Source: Providencia manganoxydans
GTDB lineage: Bacteria > Pseudomonadota > Gammaproteobacteria > Enterobacterales > Enterobacteriaceae
Reading direction: 5' to 3'
Assembly: GCF_016618195.1 (NCBI RefSeq)
Contig: NZ_CP067099.1
Span: forward strand, 2,604,001-2,668,000
DNA length: 64,000 nt
The notes beneath the pieces were generated by a model. It saw nothing but the letters and a program-made list of their open reading frames with translations, was not told where the DNA came from and made no database searches. Below are positions 59,706 to 64,000 of this stretch, in pieces. The position numbers were made by a program, and so were the translations under genes. How positions within the stretch are numbered: position 1 is the first letter of the stretch; every line of letters begins with the position of its first letter.

Positions 59706-59987
59706 ATGAAAAAAACTGTGCTATTTCTTTCATTTTTTTTAGCTTCAAACCTAGCGCTAGCGGATTGTAATTTTAAAAAGGCAGCTAGAAATAAAATGCT
59801 AGATCAAAAAATAGGTTTATCGGGTAACTGTGACACAGAGAAGGCAGTCAAAACCCAGGCAACTAAGAAAGTGGATGATAACTTAGGTGTTGATTCGAAA
59901 AAAATCCAAAAAGATATCACTGATAAAAAAAATAATGTCGAAAACAAAGTCTCTAATATCAATAAGACTGTTGATAAAATTAAATAA
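59706..59987 (+). CDS. Small exported lysine-rich protein
   Basis: 93-aa protein, not recognised. A Sec signal peptide (MKKTVLFLSFFLASNLALA) with a predicted cut before DCNFKK. The mature part is ~74 residues, rich in Lys, Asp and Asn, with two Cys (DCN and GNCDTEK) that could form a disulfide and a likely helical C-terminal half (KKNNVENKVSNINKTVDKIK). I start at the ATG at 59706, seven bases after GGGGGT. An upstream ATG at 59679 lacks a ribosome site. Likely periplasmic; role unknown. Confidence 0.7.
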   Translation: MKKTVLFLSFFLASNLALADCNFKKAARNKMLDQKIGLSGNCDTEKAVKTQATKKVDDNLGVDSKKIQKDITDKKNNVENKVSNINKTVDKIK

Positions 59988-60088
59988 ATTTATTTCATTG
60001 CATATTTGCCGCAAAGAGTGGAGGCACGACAATTGACCCAATGGTAGTCGTGCCAATCTTCATTTTTGTAACATAGGGATCTAGCCCG

Positions 60089-60538
60089 CTATAACCAGCG
60101 GCGGGTTTGCTGGCTATATTGCCGCCATTCTTCCTTAAAATGTTCAGCGAGATATCGTTCCTCAAGAGGAATGGTATACAAATCTGTAATCAACCAAAAA
60201 ACTAAGCCAGAAACTAAGAAATAAGGTGAATGAGTGAACAATGCTAAGCTAATACACATTGATGTAAATGCAAGATAAAGCGGATTTCGCGATAAACGGA
60301 ATGGCCCTTTAGTAATCAAAGCCTTAGCTTTATTCGTCGGATTGGGGGATGTGTTATAACAGTGAAAATAATATAAACTTACTGCAATCCATCCAAAACT
60401 CTCAAGCGCAACTAAAATTGCCAATATCCCCATCCAGCCAGAGAAACTCCACAAAAAATTGTTTTTTACATGTAACACATACAAAGCTATTGAGTTTAAA
60501 ACGATCCAAGTTAACAAAGGAAGCCTAAATATATTCAT
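60089..60538 (-). CDS. Isoprenylcysteine methyltransferase-like (PEMT/ICMT) membrane protein
   Basis: 149-aa protein with about four membrane segments and the PEMT/ICMT signature TKGPFRLSRNPLYLAFT followed by EERYLAEHFKEEWRQYSQQTRRWL. In bacteria such small SAM-dependent membrane methyltransferases have mostly unknown substrates. It appears monocistronic. Confidence 0.82.
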   Translation of the reverse strand: MNIFRLPLLTWIVLNSIALYVLHVKNNFLWSFSGWMGILAILVALESFGWIAVSLYYFHCYNTSPNPTNKAKALITKGPFRLSRNPLYLAFTSMCISLALFTHSPYFLVSGLVFWLITDLYTIPLEERYLAEHFKEEWRQYSQQTRRWL

Positions 60539-60885
60539 TTCAATGTCCTATATTGGGCAAGGTCAATCTTATTGATGAGTATAAGTAAAGCAATGCCGAG
60601 TATCATCCTTACAATCTATTTATATCGTGAAACTATTTGACAGACATCAATCTGTTACAAAATACATTCCCCAGCCAATAAGTTTTAATATACCCTCCTC
60701 GTTAGACAAGGCAAGTCATTAGATAGTCAGAGCAGTTTTGTTTTACCGTGAAGAGTGATGAGATAGGTTTAATAGCGGAAAGTAAATTTCAATTTATACG
60801 AATAAAAGCACTATTACTCGCCCAGCTCAGTCGCTAAGGCGAGACGATTTAATAATAGTTACGGTGAATACAGGTAAATCAAACG
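60539..60885. other. Non-coding stretch
   Basis: About 347 bp between two minus-strand genes. No open frame, repeat or RNA recognised. Confidence 0.45.
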
Positions 60886-61278
60886 TTATTTGGTTAAAAA
60901 GAAAACACTTTTTAACCCTTCTAAACGCGCATACTCCTGCTGACACGCAAATTTTCTCACTTGAGATGGAATACTGTTTACTCGAGAACGAATTTCACCA
61001 ATTTGGTCATCCAAACCATTCATGCCTTTGATGCTTACTACATCTTCATTAGCCTGCAAATAATCCGTAAATGTTTGCAGATTACTTTCTAGACGGTCGC
61101 ATACATTGTTGTTTATATCCCAGCTTGGGATAAGAGAATTAATTGACTCAGGCAAAAGGTTTGAAATACTGGGATAAACATTTTGTTTCCATTGTTGTGG
61201 AAATACAATAAACAGAGCAGCGATCGCGACCCCCATTAACATCATGAGGGCTGTTAGTGCAGTCGTTAGCTTTTTCAT
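60886..61278 (-). CDS. Uncharacterised membrane-anchored/exported protein
   Basis: 130-aa protein, not recognised. Residues 5-28 form one hydrophobic segment (ALTALMMLMGVAIAALFIVF) that is either a signal peptide or an anchor. The remaining ~100 residues are soluble and mostly helical in appearance, with two Cys (NVCDRLESNL and KFACQQEYARLEG) that may form a periplasmic disulfide. It lies alone between a methyltransferase and a GNAT gene. Confidence 0.65.
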   Translation of the reverse strand: MKKLTTALTALMMLMGVAIAALFIVFPQQWKQNVYPSISNLLPESINSLIPSWDINNNVCDRLESNLQTFTDYLQANEDVVSIKGMNGLDDQIGEIRSRVNSIPSQVRKFACQQEYARLEGLKSVFFLTK

Positions 61279-61407
61279 TTACAACCCCAAACATGCCTAT
61301 TTAACTAAAGATAGATTACCTCATGGGGCGTAAAACAATTTTTATATTAAAAAATTGTTTGTAAAGAAAACTTTAGCAATATTATTCCACCAATAATACC
61401 TAACAAA

Positions 61408-61932
61408 TTAAGATGATACAGGAATGCCCAATTGTTTATAAAAAATAGTTGTACTCTCAAATTTTCCATTTGAATTAGTCACAAACTGTGGAATTTTTCC
61501 AACTTCTATATAGCCTTGTTTACGATACAGGCCTGAAGCAGCATCTCCTGTACGAGTATCTAACACTAATAATGTACGTTGGTGACCTAGTGCAATATCC
61601 TCTACAGCCGCAAGTAGCTGTTTCGCTATGCCATGTTGTCTATATTGCGTATGTACCATCAGTTTTTCAACTTCAGCGCGATGTAACCCATTCGCTTTTA
61701 AGCACAAAGAAAGCTGTATAGCCCCCACTAACTTATCGCCAATAAATGTCACCACCAGCAGCCGTTCACCTGCTTGTAAACCTTTATCTACCTTATACCA
61801 ATAGCATCCAGCGTCAGATTGCGTTAGAGGAGCATGAAAACCCACTGACGCTCCGCTATTCACACAATCAATCAGTAACGCAGTCAATTGCTGCTCATGG
61901 CCTTGAATTGTTGAGATAAGTTCAATATTCAT
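61408..61932 (-). CDS. GNAT-family N-acetyltransferase
   Basis: 174-aa GNAT protein. The acetyl-CoA-binding motif A is VEKLMVHTQYRQHGIAKQLL, followed by motif B LVLDTRTGDAASGLYRKQGY. The N-terminal acceptor-binding part is not diagnostic, so the substrate is unknown. It begins 54 bp after fosA on the same strand and may share its transcript. The N-terminal layout (STIQGHEQQLTALLIDCVNSG) resembles drug/amine acetyltransferases. Confidence 0.85.
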   Translation of the reverse strand: MNIELISTIQGHEQQLTALLIDCVNSGASVGFHAPLTQSDAGCYWYKVDKGLQAGERLLVVTFIGDKLVGAIQLSLCLKANGLHRAEVEKLMVHTQYRQHGIAKQLLAAVEDIALGHQRTLLVLDTRTGDAASGLYRKQGYIEVGKIPQFVTNSNGKFESTTIFYKQLGIPVSS

Positions 61933-61986
61933 TCGAGGATCTCTTATTAATATCGGTATTGATGCTTTTTTTATGAAAGAAATAGT

Positions 61987-62403
61987 CTATTCATAGAATT
62001 TCATTTCCTCATACGGGTGAACTAGACAGCTTTTTAACCGATCAAGTAAAGAGCCAACATGAATTTCTAATTTATGACCATCTGGGTCTAAGAAATAAAA
62101 TGATGCCCCTTCACTACGGTTGTCTTTCCATACTTTTACATCGAATTGCTGCAATTTTTCAACGACCAATGAAAAGTCGTTCTCTGTCACACTAAATGCG
62201 TAATGGGTATAGTCTGTAGTATCAGGATCAACATGATGCCTTTGCGGATCAAATGAAAGGCATACCCATAATTCACCACATGTTAAATAAGCGCCATTTT
62301 TCCAACTAGCATGTAAATGCATCCCTAAGATATGATGATAGAAATAAATACTTTTTTCTACATTCGTCACTGCAATTGTTAAGTGATTGATTCCTAATAA
62401 CAT
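61987..62403 (-). CDS. fosA: FosA-type glutathione transferase (fosfomycin resistance)
   Basis: 138-aa vicinal-oxygen-chelate metalloenzyme that opens fosfomycin with glutathione using Mn2+ and K+. The metal ligands are His7, His67 (DYTHYAF) and Glu113 (HKLEIHVG). The substrate residues Thr9, Tyr39, Trp46, Cys48, Lys93, Ser97, Ser101 and Tyr103 (WKDNRSEGASFYFLDPDGH) all match FosA. Nothing is missing, so an active enzyme is expected. It sits in an ordinary chromosomal context without mobile elements, suggesting an intrinsic rather than acquired gene. Confidence 0.92.
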   Translation of the reverse strand: MLLGINHLTIAVTNVEKSIYFYHHILGMHLHASWKNGAYLTCGELWVCLSFDPQRHHVDPDTTDYTHYAFSVTENDFSLVVEKLQQFDVKVWKDNRSEGASFYFLDPDGHKLEIHVGSLLDRLKSCLVHPYEEMKFYE

Positions 62404-62869
62404 TGTTAATCCACCAATAAAAATAAAACAATAATCTCAGCGTTCTTTTAATGAATTTACATAACAAATAAGTAAATAACATAATTCAGGGTATAACTAA
62501 ATACATCGAAATTTTGACAACCTACTAATAGATGCCCTTTCCCTTTTTATGACCCCCATAAAAAGGGTTTTTTTTTGCCTATATAATTGAACACTTTTAG
62601 CGCAATCTTTTTATCTGCATGTTATATAAGAATTAAATTAAGTTATTCACAATGGAATGCGAATGTTATCCACAGTTAATGTGAACAACTAGCCCCCTCA
62701 TTGATTAATCAATTTTAATCTATTGCAGCATAGATAATCACATATGTTATTTAAAACAATGCTACCTAACCAGTCTAAGATACAGATTTATAATCATTTT
62801 GTTATACTCTATGTTGTAGCGTTACTATTCACCCTGAATTTTAATATCCACTGAGAGCTTAACTTGCCT
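62404..62869. other. Intergenic stretch between fosA and marC, with orphan terminator
   Basis: About 465 bp. It holds a strong + strand terminator at 62541-62576 with no gene before it (see that entry) and presumably the divergent promoters of fosA and marC. No protein gene seen. Confidence 0.5.
62541..62576 (+). terminator. Orphan Rho-independent terminator
   Basis: CCCTTTTTATG pairs with CATAAAAAGGG around a short C-rich loop and is followed by nine Ts. The nearest upstream gene (fosA) is on the other strand and starts at 62403, so this may terminate a short RNA made between ~62430 and 62570. Confidence 0.75.
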
Positions 62870-63577
62870 ATGATGAATGATTTTTTGCAACTGTTTCAAG
62901 CCATCGGTATTGGATTGGTTTTATTACTCCCACTAGCAAACCCACTGACCACAATAGCAGTGATGCTAAGCCTCTCAGGTAATATGACCAAAGAGCAACG
63001 AAATCACCAATCGCTGCTGGCTTCAATTTACGTGTTTTCAATCATGACGATTGCTTTCTACGCGGGGCAACTGGTCATGAGTACCTTTGGAATTTCAATA
63101 CCTGGTTTACGTATTGCGGGTGGTTTAATTGTGGCATTTATCGGCTTTGGTATGCTATTTCCAAGCAATGAGACTAACGATGATGCTAATGTCTTAACCC
63201 CTGATGATTCCACTATTTCTAAAAAACGTCAGAAATCCCCCAACATTGCTTTCGTTCCTTTAGCGATGCCTAGTACAGCAGGGCCGGGTACTATCGCGAT
63301 AATTATTAGTTCAACAGCATCCTTACAAGGTGATACAGGGTTTGCACCATGGGTATTAAAAATCGCCCCTGTATTAACGTTTTTCATTGTCAGTTTAATT
63401 GTTTGGTTAGCTCTAAGAGGAGCGACATCCATTATGAAATGGTTAGGGAATGGGGGGATCGACGCAATATCGCGCGTGATGGGATTTTTACTGATTTGTA
63501 TGGGAGTACAATTTGTTATCAACGGTATTGTTGAAATTGTTGCGCAACTCCCACACTTAATCTCAGCACATCAATAA
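62870..63577 (+). CDS. marC: MarC-family integral membrane protein
   Basis: 235-aa protein with six membrane segments, very close to E. coli Mar[50 protein letters not shown] and [19 protein letters not shown]. Function is unknown; an early proposed role in multiple antibiotic resistance was not upheld. The start is the ATG at 62870. A TTG at 62864 is better spaced from TGAGAG and is an alternative. No marRAB is visible in this window. Its stop overlaps the converging emtA stop by 7 bp. Confidence 0.92.
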   Translation: MMNDFLQLFQAIGIGLVLLLPLANPLTTIAVMLSLSGNMTKEQRNHQSLLASIYVFSIMTIAFYAGQLVMSTFGISIPGLRIAGGLIVAFIGFGMLFPSNETNDDANVLTPDDSTISKKRQKSPNIAFVPLAMPSTAGPGTIAIIISSTASLQGDTGFAPWVLKIAPVLTFFIVSLIVWLALRGATSIMKWLGNGGIDAISRVMGFLLICMGVQFVINGIVEIVAQLPHLISAHQ

Positions 63578-64000
63578 TTCATCGCTAGCGAATTATACGC
63601 ATTTTTCACTTTCCATAAATAACGTGGGGCTTGCGGTGCTGGGTGCTTACTTTGCACATGTTGATAAAACTCTTCAGGTGTCATGCTATTGATCATTGCA
63701 ATAGCTCTACCTTTGTTATTATCAAATGTCCTTAACAGAGCACCAGCACCGTTGACATAAGCCACAACGGTTGCGTAATACATTGTTTGAGGATGGTTAA
63801 TACCTGCAAGATGCTGCTCTTTTAAAATCCGAATATAGGCTGTACCAATATCAATATTGGTTCGAGGGTCTTTCAAATCACGGCTTGATGGCTCACCCGT
63901 TTTGCCTTGATAACGATATGCATCTCGTCCTGCTGTTGATGCCTTTATTTGCATCAAGCCAATCGCATTCGACTTACTCACAACTTCTGGACGGAAGTTT
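63571..64000 (-). CDS. emtA: Membrane-bound lytic murein transglycosylase EmtA (MltE), 5' end cut by window edge
   Basis: SLT-fold endolytic transglycosylase cleaving peptidoglycan strands to 1,6-anhydro ends. The family motifs [31 protein letters not shown] and [12 protein letters not shown] match E. coli EmtA. The frame is open to the right edge (NFRPEV precedes SKSNAIG), so the GTG at 63981 is internal. The start, lipobox and catalytic Glu lie outside the window; about 140 C-terminal residues are visible. Confidence 0.92.
   Translation of the reverse strand, partial: NFRPEVVSKSNAIGLMQIKASTAGRDAYRYQGKTGEPSSRDLKDPRTNIDIGTAYIRILKEQHLAGINHPQTMYYATVVAYVNGAGALLRTFDNNKGRAIAMINSMTPEEFYQHVQSKHPAPQAPRYLWKVKNAYNSLAMNY

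Overview
The window is a stretch of chromosome from an enterobacterium of the Morganellaceae, most probably Providencia. This rests on the E. coli-like core gene order, moderate-to-low GC with A+T-rich spacers, a hemPRSTUV haem locus, an arn operon, a MarA-family regulator of the AarP/PqrA kind, and many ERIC-type intergenic repeats. I see no prophage, insertion sequence or CRISPR array. Most of the window is conserved backbone with small accessory insertions.

Layout. 1-4.6 kb: the 3' part of cfa (cut by the left edge), an AraC regulator paired with a small monooxygenase, ribE and the MATE pump mdtK. 4.7-5.0 kb: three tandem tRNA-Val(GAC) genes. 5.2-8.9 kb: pykF behind a Cra-type promoter and structured leader, then lpp and ldtE. 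9.1-14.9 kb: the sufABCDS-E iron-sulfur operon, with a terminator-like hairpin before sufE. 15.3-20.3 kb: menI, ydiJ, ydiK. 20.5 kb: an RprA sRNA homologue. 21-25.8 kb: ppsA and ppsR, divergent around a Cra site, then aroH. 25.9-34.6 kb: a Fur-linked haem locus with hemP, two TonB receptors, hemS and hmuTUV. 35-37.5 kb: a MarA/SoxS-like regulator, lplA and nlpC. 37.6-45 kb: arnBCADTEF for L-Ara4N modification of lipid A. 45-47 kb: btuDC. 47-48.3 kb: an orphan 402-aa protein with RhoGAP-like motifs. 48.3-56.6 kb: the thrS-infC-rpmI-rplT-pheM-pheST-ihfA translation cluster, in which infC is present twice in tandem. 57-64 kb: small accessory genes (MmcQ/YjbR, KTSC, guanidinium exporter gdx with a guanidine-II riboswitch, methyltransferase, GNAT, fosA), marC, and emtA (cut by the right edge).

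How the genes work together. pykF and ppsA/ppsR are opposing glycolytic and gluconeogenic steps, and both carry Cra-like sites. ppsR encodes the regulatory kinase/phosphorylase of PpsA, and PEP also feeds aroH. lpp, ldtE, nlpC and emtA are cell-wall functions. arn, mdtK, fosA, gdx and the MarA-like regulator form a scattered intrinsic-resistance repertoire. suf and hem both respond to iron.

Most notable: (i) two full-length infC genes, both starting with ATT, separated by a spacer holding an ERIC element; (ii) the orphan protein at 47063-48271 whose motif order resembles a eukaryotic RhoGAP domain; (iii) a second haem-receptor paralogue with altered FRAP/NPNL boxes; (iv) well-preserved RNA regulators (RprA, guanidine-II riboswitch, pheM attenuator, thrS operator); (v) seven ERIC-like elements, two of them inside the haem locus. 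All statements come from reading the sequence and from memory of E. coli and Yersinia homologues; no database search was run.
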